25,287 nucleotides of DNA from the IMG/VR virus record IMGVR_UViG_3300032087_005847, positions 1 through 25,287 of that record. The stretch is one strand, 5' to 3'. Both the position numbers and the translations under genes were made by a program. This DNA comes from a virus. This document shows positions 16,365 to 22,551 of this stretch, one piece after another. How positions within the stretch are numbered: the first letter of the stretch is position 1; every line of letters begins with the position of its first letter. Below the pieces are notes generated by a model. It worked only from the letters and a program-made list of their open reading frames with translations. It did no database searches and was not told where the DNA came from.

Positions 16365-16970
16365 ATGTCTAAAACATTATTAGTAGATTATACATTATTC
16401 GAAGTATCACCTCAGCAAATAAATGAGTCAATGGCTCAAAACAACGGACGCTTAATAGTATCCGGCGTATTGCAGCGGGCAGAGGCTAAGAATCAAAATG
16501 GACGTATTTATCCTAGAGAAACATTGGTACGTGAAGCAAAAAAATATTCTGACTCATTTATTGCCGAAAAACGTGCATTGGGAGAATTAGATCATCCAGA
16601 TTCTTCCGTTGTTAACCTTAACAATGTATCTCATAATGTTTTAGAAATGGCCTGGACGGGCAATGACCTCGTAGGTAAAGTTGAAGTGTTATCAACGCCT
16701 TCTGGTAATATTTTAAAAGAATTATTTAAGTCAGGTATTCGTTTGGGTATTTCATCTAGAGGTATGGGGTCTGTTAAAGAAGTAATGAAAGAAGGTGAAA
16801 ATACTTTAGAGGTACAACCTGACTTTGAATTAATTGCTTTTGATTTTGTATCGAATCCATCAACTCATGGCGCATTTTTATCGCCGGTTAATGAATCAGT
16901 AAATAAAGTTACGAACAATGTATATGGAACCGTTGATCGTATAATTACTGATATCATTAGAGAGTTTTGA
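16365..16970 (+). CDS. 21: Prohead core protease, T4 gp21-like (peptidase S80 family)
   Basis: This 201-residue protein has a herpesvirus-assemblin-like serine protease pattern. GRLIVSGVLQRAEAKNQNGR leads to IYP (28-50), ALGELDHPDS at 71-80 carries the catalytic His77, LGISSRGMGS at 127-136 carries the nucleophile Ser (130 or 131), and FDFVSNPS at 159-166 closes the fold. The enzyme cleaves scaffold and head proteins after Glu in (L/I)-x-E sequences during prohead maturation. It contains INE|S at 19-22 and VNE|S at 175-178, plausible self-cleavage sites trimming both ends. The ribosome site is AAGGAA, and the stop overlaps the next gene (TGATG). Confidence 0.93.
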   Translation: MSKTLLVDYTLFEVSPQQINESMAQNNGRLIVSGVLQRAEAKNQNGRIYPRETLVREAKKYSDSFIAEKRALGELDHPDSSVVNLNNVSHNVLEMAWTGNDLVGKVEVLSTPSGNILKELFKSGIRLGISSRGMGSVKEVMKEGENTLEVQPDFELIAFDFVSNPSTHGAFLSPVNESVNKVTNNVYGTVDRIITDIIREF

Positions 16971-17236
16971 TGAAATTACCAATATCGTTTGATCAATTTA
17001 CAAAAAACCCTGTTTCGGCGATTGCATTCGTTGCTTTAGGCGTTATAGGCTATTTATATGTTGATATGATTAAAGTACATGAAGCACAGTTAACTAACTT
17101 AGACCGAACATGTACGCAGCGCATTAATGACCATAAAGAGCGAATTGAGTCATTGGAAGAAACAGTAGTCCGTTATGAGGATAAGTTAGAACAAATAAAC
17201 GATAAGTTACTCGAATGTTTAGGACAAGACAATTAA
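16970..17236 (+). CDS. Membrane-anchored coiled-coil protein, candidate inner-membrane spanin
   Basis: I use the ATG at 16970 (TGATG overlap with the protease stop), giving 88 residues. A single hydrophobic segment at about 15-34 (VSAIAFVALGVIGYLYVDMI) is followed by a charged coiled coil (RINDHKERIESLEETVVRYE to the end). One N-terminal anchor plus a periplasmic coiled coil is the layout of Rz-type inner spanins. The next gene overlaps it in another frame and encodes a lipoprotein, as in Rz/Rz1 pairs. Alternatively it is a generic small membrane protein. Confidence 0.6.
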   Translation: MKLPISFDQFTKNPVSAIAFVALGVIGYLYVDMIKVHEAQLTNLDRTCTQRINDHKERIESLEETVVRYEDKLEQINDKLLECLGQDN

Positions 17237-17769
17237 TAGTAGCCGGTGTACTTACATTATTAGGCTGTAATGAACAACCCAAATTACCTACGGGTAATAC
17301 ACAACTAGCGGCTGTCGATTCAATAGTAATTGAAGAACAATGGGACGGGTTATCTAGCATAGATGCAACGTTAGCAATTGCAGATGCGGCATTAGAACAA
17401 AAAGCTCAAGAAGAGCAGCGTACACGTAATGTATTATCAAATTTACGTGTTACTATCGTCAATGAAGAAGCTATTATTGACTCGATGAATATAGAAGTCG
17501 GACAGCGCGATAGTTTAATAGCCAAAATTTTATACGAAAGTAATTATCGCCAACATCAACTTGACAGTGTATCGGTTGAGTTAGCACATAGAGTACATAA
17601 ATGTATGTCGGACTGTACACCGACAATATCCCAATTAAAAACTAAAAATAAACAATTGACAAATTACATAAAAGAGTTGCAATCTCAGATCGAACTAATG
17701 GATTCATTATTAATGGATAACAGAAAAACGAGAAAAATCTATGAACCCACTACCGGAAGATCTTTTTGA
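17215..17769 (+). CDS. Lipoprotein with coiled coil, candidate outer-membrane spanin
   Basis: This 184-residue protein starts inside the previous gene (22-nt overlap, different frame). MFRTRQLIVAGVLTLLGC is a textbook lipoprotein signal peptide: basic N-terminus, hydrophobic core, lipobox LLGC with the modified Cys at 18. The rest is long and helical, with two coiled-coil stretches (about 57-120 and 140-172) and Cys129/Cys133 that could form disulphides. With the preceding anchored coiled-coil protein it fits a two-component spanin that joins inner and outer membranes at lysis. It is much longer than typical Rz1 proteins and not proline-rich, so the assignment rests on architecture and position. 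Confidence 0.6.
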   Translation: MFRTRQLIVAGVLTLLGCNEQPKLPTGNTQLAAVDSIVIEEQWDGLSSIDATLAIADAALEQKAQEEQRTRNVLSNLRVTIVNEEAIIDSMNIEVGQRDSLIAKILYESNYRQHQLDSVSVELAHRVHKCMSDCTPTISQLKTKNKQLTNYIKELQSQIELMDSLLMDNRKTRKIYEPTTGRSF

Positions 17770-17857
17770 TTTGCCAGAATTTAAAGTACTACCATGGTAT
17801 AAAAGATTTTGGATTAGATTAAAGGTAGCATTTTTTACTTTTAACTCTTATATGTGA
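17741..17857 (+). CDS. 38-residue hypothetical protein between spanin and holin
   Basis: ATG at 17741 lies inside the end of the lipoprotein gene; the TGA at 17855-17857 overlaps the holin start (ATGTGATGA). The peptide MNPLPEDLFDLPEFKVLPWY continues with KRFWIRLKVAFFTFNSYM: an acidic, proline-containing N-terminus and a basic aromatic amphipathic C-terminus that might bind membrane. It fills exactly the space otherwise left empty in a gapless cluster, which supports it being real. No family is recognised. Confidence 0.5.
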   Translation: MNPLPEDLFDLPEFKVLPWYKRFWIRLKVAFFTFNSYM

Positions 17858-18273
17858 TGACTAAATCTACAACTATTATAATAAGCCTTACATCAGCATT
17901 AAGTTTTTTATGTTCATATTTTTTAAATCTAACATTAGATAATGTTGAGCAGTTTTTAGGCATAGCATGCGTCGTTTTATTAGACGGCTTTTTTGGAATT
18001 ATTGCCGGCACAAAAAGAGAAGGATTTAAAACTTTTAAAGCTCTTAGCGTACTTCGAACATTAGCAGTTTGGTGGATTATATTAGGAGCTATTCTAGCAG
18101 TAGAACAAGGTTTTGTAGGAGCCGGATGGTTATCAGAAACTATTATAATTCCATTTTTATTATTTCAAATCATAAGTGCTCTTAAAAATGCCTCGATGGC
18201 TGGTTTTATTAAAATGGATTTGTTAAATCAAATCTTAGATAAAATTGATAATCATAAAGGCATTAGAAAATGA
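17857..18273 (+). CDS. Phage holin-family membrane protein
   Basis: I use the ATG at 17857 (138 residues); a GTG three bases earlier is possible. Hydrophobic segments lie at about 6-24, 33-51, 68-84 and 94-112. The arrangement LLDGFFGIIAGTKREGFKTF, then an Arg-Thr-containing helix, then PFLLFQIISALKNASMAGF resembles the toxin-secretion/phage-lysis holin family (Cp-1/phi29 type), in which a conserved D-x-x-x-G loop follows the second helix. Its role would be timed permeabilisation of the inner membrane. Spanin candidates lie just upstream, supporting a lysis cassette. I see no endolysin in the window. Confidence 0.65.
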   Translation: MTKSTTIIISLTSALSFLCSYFLNLTLDNVEQFLGIACVVLLDGFFGIIAGTKREGFKTFKALSVLRTLAVWWIILGAILAVEQGFVGAGWLSETIIIPFLLFQIISALKNASMAGFIKMDLLNQILDKIDNHKGIRK

Positions 18274-18458
18274 GAAATTGGACTTCAGTTAGAGCAGTAT
18301 ATTTGCTCATGTCAATTGTGTTATTAATTGGCTTTAGTTTAAAAAATTGGTGGATAGTATTATTTGTAATATCAATGCTTCAAGTTGGAGTATGGACTAA
18401 GTTTTGCCCTTCTAAATGGTTATTTGAAAAAATAGGCCTGCAGAAGAGCAAACTTTAA
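18270..18458 (+). CDS. Small two-helix membrane protein, DUF2892-like
   Basis: This 62-residue protein overlaps the holin stop (ATGA). It starts MRNWTSVRAVYLLMSIVLLI, followed by a second hydrophobic stretch (WWIVLFVISMLQVGV) and CPSKWLFEKIGL. The order of an N-terminal 'RNxxxxR' segment, two helices and a C-terminal 'xCPxxxLF' phrase resembles the short YgaP-like/DUF2892 inner-membrane proteins of bacteria. It could be an antiholin, a second holin or a captured host membrane protein. The TAA overlaps the kinase start (TAATG). Confidence 0.5.
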   Translation: MRNWTSVRAVYLLMSIVLLIGFSLKNWWIVLFVISMLQVGVWTKFCPSKWLFEKIGLQKSKL

Positions 18459-19723
18459 TGTCATCAAATTTTTTAAACATATCATTGCGCTCTAAAATTT
18501 GTTTAGTGTGCGCCACGCTAATAATGCTTAGCTTCTTTGTAGTTAAGACATTATTATTGATAGAAGTATTTGACTATTCCGAATTTACGAATTGGTATGA
18601 ATATCTATCGGTCATTTTATTTATGCCGCCATTCTTTACTGTTGTTTTTGAATTTCTTTCAAAAGCCAAAAAAGAAGTAGCTGTTAAAGCTGATTTAGAA
18701 TCATTATTAAATGAATCTTGTTTAGTATCTAAAGCAGATGCCCATGGCAAAATTACTTATGTAAATGATAAATTTGTTGAAGTATCAAAATACACACGAG
18801 AAGAGTTGGTAGGCCAAGATCATAATCTATTAAATTCAGGTGTACAGGATAAACAATTTTGGGTAGATATGTATAAAACTGTTATAAGAGATAAACAAAT
18901 TTGGAATAAGTTTGTTACTAATGTCAATAAGTATGGTGAACATTATATTGTTAATTCTTGGATTATGGCGCATTTTGATGAAAAGGGCAAACTTAAAGGA
19001 TTTACGTCTGTACGTCAAGATGTAACCGAACTAGTTAATACGTTAGAAGCTATTAAACAAAAAGATGTTTATTTAGAGCATGCTGCTAAAATTATTAGGC
19101 ATGACATGCACTCTGGTATTAATACGTATTTACCTCGAGGCATTAAATCGTTAAAGCGTAGGCTAGACGATGAAAAAATTAAGAAGTTACGTATTCAAGC
19201 TCCGCTCCAACTAATTCAGGACGGTTTACATCATGCTCAAAAAGTATACGCTGGCGTATATGAGTTTACTAATCTAGTTAAGCATAATGCCCAAATGTCT
19301 AAACAGCCTTGTGATATAAAATTTATATTAGAAGACTATTTACGTTTAACGGCATATAAGAATCAAGTGATATTAGATGATAATTTGCCTAAAGATTTAC
19401 ATGTTAATGAAGCCTTGTTTTGTACAGCACTAGATAATCTGATACGAAATGGTTTAAAGTATAACGACTCTAAAACAAAATACGTAAAAATATATACAGA
19501 GTTTACCCTAGGTCAACAATATTTATGTATAGAAGATAATGGCCGCGGCATGTCTCAGGAAGATTTTGAGATATTGTCTAAGCCATATCAACGAAAAGAA
19601 GGCCAGAAAGAAGAAGGTACGGGTTTAGGATTAAACATATGTATCGAAATCTTAAAGGAGCATGGTTTTGAGATTGAATCAAAAAAATTAGATGTGGGAA
19701 CTAAGATAACGGTAAAAATATGA
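18458..19723 (+). CDS. Membrane PAS-domain sensor histidine kinase
   Basis: This is a complete 421-residue kinase. Two hydrophobic segments (about 15-37 and 48-66) anchor it with almost no extracytoplasmic loop. A PAS domain follows at 80-195 (KADAHGKITYVNDKFVEVSK, YTREELVGQDHNLLNSG, GFTSVRQDVTE), of the type seen in Aer-like sensors. The H-box is IIRHDMHSGINTYL (212-225, His215). The ATP-binding domain has an N-box, ALDNLIRNGLKYN (324-336), G1, EDNGRGM (359-365), and G2, GTGLGL (387-392). No catalytic residue appears missing, so it should autophosphorylate. It overlaps the small membrane gene upstream and the receiver gene downstream. The signal is unknown; the short loop suggests a cytoplasmic or membrane cue through PAS. 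Confidence 0.9.
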   Translation: MSSNFLNISLRSKICLVCATLIMLSFFVVKTLLLIEVFDYSEFTNWYEYLSVILFMPPFFTVVFEFLSKAKKEVAVKADLESLLNESCLVSKADAHGKITYVNDKFVEVSKYTREELVGQDHNLLNSGVQDKQFWVDMYKTVIRDKQIWNKFVTNVNKYGEHYIVNSWIMAHFDEKGKLKGFTSVRQDVTELVNTLEAIKQKDVYLEHAAKIIRHDMHSGINTYLPRGIKSLKRRLDDEKIKKLRIQAPLQLIQDGLHHAQKVYAGVYEFTNLVKHNAQMSKQPCDIKFILEDYLRLTAYKNQVILDDNLPKDLHVNEALFCTALDNLIRNGLKYNDSKTKYVKIYTEFTLGQQYLCIEDNGRGMSQEDFEILSKPYQRKEGQKEEGTGLGLNICIEILKEHGFEIESKKLDVGTKITVKI

Positions 19724-20157
19724 TTAATACATTAATGTTAATAGACGATGAAAATTTATTTCATCTTGTGTTTGAAGATGCATGTTCATTGTTAGATATG
19801 GCACTATCCATTGAAGCATTAGATAGTTCTGATGAGGCTGATAAAAAATTCAAAGAATGGTTTCCAGATGACCCAAATCATGAAAGGCCCGAATGTGTAT
19901 TCGTTGATTTAAATATCATCGGCTCATCATTTGATGGTATTGAACTTATTCGTAAAATTAACTTTGAGTACGGCAACGGAGTTGTTATTGGTATCATCTC
20001 ATCTTCAACTGACGAATCAGAAATAACAAAAGCAGTTTCAGCAGGCGCTCAGTTTTGGATTGTAAAGTCAGACGAAATCGAACCACGCTTGGAAGAGTTC
20101 CGTAGAGATTACGCAGGTTACAAAGATAGAAAAGCACCATTCAAGGTCTACAAATGA
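19720..20157 (+). CDS. Stand-alone receiver (REC) response regulator
   Basis: This 145-residue protein is essentially only a CheY-like receiver. Visible functional residues are the acidic pair Asp9-Asp10 in MLIDDENLF, phospho-acceptor Asp63 in VFVDLNI, the Ser/Thr switch in GIISSSTD (94-97) and Lys116 in WIVKSD. No DNA-binding or enzymatic output domain follows, only a short basic tail. The start overlaps the kinase stop and the stop overlaps the next gene (both ATGA), so the three should be made together. It is the obvious phosphorylation partner of the kinase and probably acts by protein-protein contact. Codon habit changes within this gene: the 3' half looks more like the downstream block. 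Confidence 0.88.
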   Translation: MINTLMLIDDENLFHLVFEDACSLLDMALSIEALDSSDEADKKFKEWFPDDPNHERPECVFVDLNIIGSSFDGIELIRKINFEYGNGVVIGIISSSTDESEITKAVSAGAQFWIVKSDEIEPRLEEFRRDYAGYKDRKAPFKVYK

Positions 20158-20711
20158 AACTCTCACAAGAAATGAAGTCGGCATTGCTAGACCTTGCCGA
20201 GAAAAGAAATATTTATCTTGAAGGTAATATTATCAAGGTAATAGACCCTGACAACGATGAAGAGTTCGCTGGATACCTAACAAAAGCAAAAGAGCAAGAC
20301 ACCGACAACCGAAAGAAAAGGTTGGAGATAACCAAGCAAGTTCAGCGACAATACAAAGAACTCCTTGAGGAAAAAGAAAAAAATGACACCCTCATGGACG
20401 AACTCAAAGAAGCACTTGGTCTTGCCGAGGAAGCAAAAAAATCGGCACAGAATGACCTAGATGTGCTGCAAAAGCGAACACAGTTTGAACTCATCGGTAA
20501 AATAGTTTCCGTCGCTCTGTGGGTCATTATGGGCGTAGGAGTGACAACTACAGCCCTATACATCTTTGCGATGATTACGAAGTTTGACACAACTCTAATT
20601 GGTAATGCTTGGTCAAACTTATTCGGCATCCTTCTCACTAACTCCTTCAGTATTATAGGAACTATCATGGGTGTGAAGTATGCGAGCAACGACTCTAAAG
20701 AAAAGTCTTGA
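20154..20711 (+). CDS. Coiled-coil protein with two C-terminal membrane helices, third gene of the two-component operon
   Basis: This 185-residue protein has a small globular N-terminus (EMKSALLDLAEKRNIYLEGN, then IIKVID), a long charged coiled coil at about 45-108 (EITKQVQRQYKELLEEKEKN and following) and two hydrophobic segments at 116-141 (GKIVSVALWVIMGVGVTTTA) and 154-174. Both short tails would be cytoplasmic if it is a hairpin. It starts in an ATGA overlap with the receiver gene, which suggests it is the receiver's target or an effector at the membrane. I do not recognise a family. Its last bases overlap the -35 box of the next promoter. Confidence 0.65.
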   Translation: MKLSQEMKSALLDLAEKRNIYLEGNIIKVIDPDNDEEFAGYLTKAKEQDTDNRKKRLEITKQVQRQYKELLEEKEKNDTLMDELKEALGLAEEAKKSAQNDLDVLQKRTQFELIGKIVSVALWVIMGVGVTTTALYIFAMITKFDTTLIGNAWSNLFGILLTNSFSIIGTIMGVKYASNDSKEKS

Positions 20712-20736
20712 CATTGGATCCAAACTAACATATAAT
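20708..20736 (+). promoter_or_regulatory. Consensus sigma70-type promoter driving dut
   Basis: TTGACA (20708-20713), a 17-bp spacer, and TATAAT (20731-20736): a full consensus match at the optimal spacing. Predicted transcription starts near 20743, followed by AGGAGGA (20750-20756), a strong ribosome site for the ATG at 20760. The -35 overlaps the stop of the preceding gene, so the promoter separates this block from the upstream cluster. Confidence 0.9.
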
Positions 20737-20759
20737 GTGTGCTGCAAACAGGAGGAAAC

Positions 20760-21215
20760 ATGCTTCTAAAAGTAGCACGAACACACAACATGGCAAAGTT
20801 GCCAAGCAGAGCAAACCCATCTGACGCAGGTGCAGATGTTTTTTATTGCCCAACAAAAGTTGTATCAGTTGAATTGCAACCGGGTGAATCCGCTGTACTT
20901 CCAACAGGATTGAAGGTTGAGGTTCCACATGGATATATGCTAGAGGTGAAGAACCGATCAGGCATGGCAGCAAAGAATAGTTTGGTTGTCGGTGCTTGTG
21001 TTGTTGATTCAGGTTATTCCGGTGAGATTTTTGTAAATCTTCACAACATCGGTAATACACCAAAGACCATCGACATGGGTGATAAGATTGCACAACTGGT
21101 TCTAATTCCAGTTGTTCAGTGGCGTAGTTTTCCGGTAGAGGAAGAAATGCTTTACGTTGATCCACTTACGATTTCAGATCGTGGAGACGGAGCACTTGGT
21201 AGCACAGGTAAGTAA
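20760..21215 (+). CDS. dut: dUTP diphosphatase (trimeric dUTPase)
   Basis: This 151-residue protein has all five dUTPase motifs: DAGADV (22-27), RSGMA (66-70), VVDSGYSGEI (81-90, catalytic Asp83), GDKIAQLVL (107-115) and RGDGALGSTG (141-150). It hydrolyses dUTP to dUMP and PPi, keeping uracil out of phage DNA and supplying dTMP synthesis. I choose the ATG at 20760 because of the ideal AGGAGGA site just upstream; an in-frame GTG at 20739 would lie within the promoter transcript start. In motif 5 the usual stacking Phe is Leu (A-L in place of the common G-F). Confidence 0.95.
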   Translation: MLLKVARTHNMAKLPSRANPSDAGADVFYCPTKVVSVELQPGESAVLPTGLKVEVPHGYMLEVKNRSGMAAKNSLVVGACVVDSGYSGEIFVNLHNIGNTPKTIDMGDKIAQLVLIPVVQWRSFPVEEEMLYVDPLTISDRGDGALGSTGK

Positions 21216-21721
21216 TGAAAGACATACAGGACTATCTGATAAATTTTATTGAGAAAGAGCAGGAAATTTTCAACGGATTTCCTGTATGTCCTTTTGCAAA
21301 AAAAGAAAGAATAGAGAATAAAATAAAATACGTTGAATGTTCATTTGCAAGCATCAATACACAGAAAGTGATAGGTGAAACACTGGATTGGTTAGAAAGC
21401 GATTACTCAACACTCTTATATGTTGATAATAGTGATTCAAGTTATATCCAGACAAATCACTTTAATAGATGTATTGATGCTTTGATGGATAATAAAAATG
21501 TAATTACTTTTCTTTTTCACAAAGAAAGTAAAAGAGAGTTTGGTGGAGTATTTACCAGACGATCACCAAGACCATTTATTATGGTCGGATATAAAAAACA
21601 GATTGGGAAAAAGAAAACCCAACTACTAAAAACAAAATATTATGATAAATTAACAGACAAAGAATATGGTGTCCTGAACTCAAAGGAAAGAAAACATGGG
21701 AAAGATAAAGCAAATAATTGA
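21215..21721 (+). CDS. Hypothetical protein with CPFAKK motif
   Basis: This 168-residue protein overlaps the dut stop by one base (TAATG). Its N-terminus (FIEKEQEIFNGFPVCPFAKK) and the segments TLLYVDNSDSSYIQ and NVITFLFHKES alternate helices and strands in a way compatible with a small alpha/beta domain. The C-terminus is very basic (KKKTQLLKTKYYDKLTDKEY onward). I do not recognise a characterised family. It is probably an accessory early protein by position behind the dut promoter. Confidence 0.6.
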   Translation: MKDIQDYLINFIEKEQEIFNGFPVCPFAKKERIENKIKYVECSFASINTQKVIGETLDWLESDYSTLLYVDNSDSSYIQTNHFNRCIDALMDNKNVITFLFHKESKREFGGVFTRRSPRPFIMVGYKKQIGKKKTQLLKTKYYDKLTDKEYGVLNSKERKHGKDKANN

Positions 21722-21860
21722 AAAAATAAAAACAGACGAGAACCTCACAACACAAGAGGTCTTGACAAAGTACCCAGACCTTGCTATACTATTAGAGCAA
21801 GAAGAACAACAGGAGAAACTAAATGAATCAAAAGACGGACGAGTTCTTCTCAAAAGTTGA
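21696..21860 (+). CDS. 54-residue helical hypothetical protein
   Basis: ATG at 21696 is preceded by AAGGAAAG (ribosome site, spacing about 6). The product starts MGKIKQIIEKIKTDENLTTQ and continues EVLTKYPDLAILLEQEEQQE, a coherent amphipathic helical sequence ending at TGA 21858-21860. It overlaps the genes on both sides (26 and 38 nt) and contains a promoter within its coding sequence. It fills a gap that would otherwise be 101 nt long. It could also be a chance frame. Confidence 0.45.
   Translation: MGKIKQIIEKIKTDENLTTQEVLTKYPDLAILLEQEEQQEKLNESKDGRVLLKS
21762..21790 (+). promoter_or_regulatory. Second sigma70-type promoter
   Basis: TTGACA (21762-21767), 17-bp spacer, TATACT (21785-21790): one mismatch from consensus. 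Predicted start is near 21797, followed by AGGAG (21811-21815) for the ATG at 21823. Same architecture as the dut promoter about 1.05 kb upstream, which makes chance unlikely. Confidence 0.8.
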
Positions 21861-22053
21861 GAACAAGTATGAAGTCAAAATTGGTCGTGTAAAGCGGTGT
21901 CCTATCTGTAAAGCAGAGGGGTCCCCCGTGCAAGGCAACGGATTGGTTATGGAACATCGAGTAGAGAATGCTAAAGGTATTGTTTATCATCGTTGGTCTT
22001 ATGGCACAGGTCGTCTTGTTGAGTACGAATCAAGTGATACAAATGTTTTGTAA
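21823..22053 (+). CDS. Small hypothetical protein with one CxxC
   Basis: This 76-residue protein starts at the ATG with the AGGAG site. KRCPICKAEG (residues 24-33) holds a single CxxC that could be half of a zinc site in a dimer. The second half (GIVYHRWSYGTGRLVEY) looks beta-rich. There is no second Cys pair, though His45 and His56 might complete a metal site. It is the first gene after the second promoter. Confidence 0.6.
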   Translation: MNQKTDEFFSKVENKYEVKIGRVKRCPICKAEGSPVQGNGLVMEHRVENAKGIVYHRWSYGTGRLVEYESSDTNVL

Positions 22054-22289
22054 TGAGTAAAAAAATTACCGTTTTTGTTGATGACACAGAACAATCGCGT
22101 CAGGTTTTAGGTTTTATTGTAAAGAATGGAATCGCTCACAACTTGGTTACAGACCAAGAGATTGTGAATAAAATGAAAGAGGCATTAGACTTTGAACCAC
22201 CGATTATTCTGTGTCACGATGAAGACACTAACGAATATTCTATTTTAGAAAATAAAAAAGAATTAATGGAGATTAAAAATGGAAACTGA
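22053..22289 (+). CDS. Small protein with glutaredoxin-like pattern but no active-site cysteines
   Basis: This 78-residue protein overlaps its neighbours (TAATG at the start; 11 nt at the end). KKITVFVDDTEQSRQVLGFI, then VKNGI, then PPIILCHDED and YSILENKKEL follow the strand-helix-strand-(cis-Pro)-strand-helix order of small thioredoxin-fold proteins. At the place of the CxxC there is TEQSR, so redox activity is not expected; one Cys remains near the 'cis-Pro' strand. The fold assignment is a weak inference. Confidence 0.5.
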   Translation: MSKKITVFVDDTEQSRQVLGFIVKNGIAHNLVTDQEIVNKMKEALDFEPPIILCHDEDTNEYSILENKKELMEIKNGN

Positions 22290-22551
22290 TAATAGGCAGC
22301 AAAAGATGGCAGAGTATATTCAATCCCTCGCCGCTATTGAGGATTGTATGCGTCCTTACCGTGAGTCCCGCAAGGAACTACGCAAGAACTTTATTGAGAA
22401 CGCATGGTTGGATAAGGATGAGATTTCCCTTGCAACAAAGGCATTCCGCATGTGGGAGCAGCAGATTGACTTTGATGACTTTGCTAAGATTTTTGAGGCA
22501 GTAGAGACAAGCTTTATTGATAAGGAGGATAAGGATGACTCCGCTCAATAG
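22279..22551 (+). CDS. Small helical hypothetical protein
   Basis: This 90-residue protein overlaps the upstream gene by 11 nt. It is highly helical and charged (QKMAEYIQSLAAIEDCMRPY, ELRKNFIENAWLDKDEISLA) and ends in a very acidic tail (DKEDKDDSAQ). It contains the ribosome site for the GroES-like gene in its last codons. No family is recognised. Confidence 0.6.
   Translation: METDNRQQKMAEYIQSLAAIEDCMRPYRESRKELRKNFIENAWLDKDEISLATKAFRMWEQQIDFDDFAKIFEAVETSFIDKEDKDDSAQ

Noticed and set aside
17051-17058. TATTTATA inside the candidate inner-spanin gene (also 6406-6413 in the fusion enzyme gene)
   Set aside because: These lie within coding sequence and about two such copies are expected by chance at this AT content.
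20342-21165. Two long minus-strand open frames opposite the coiled-coil membrane gene and dut
   Set aside because: They are the complement of well-supported genes, cross the strong plus-strand promoter, and show no recognisable domain.
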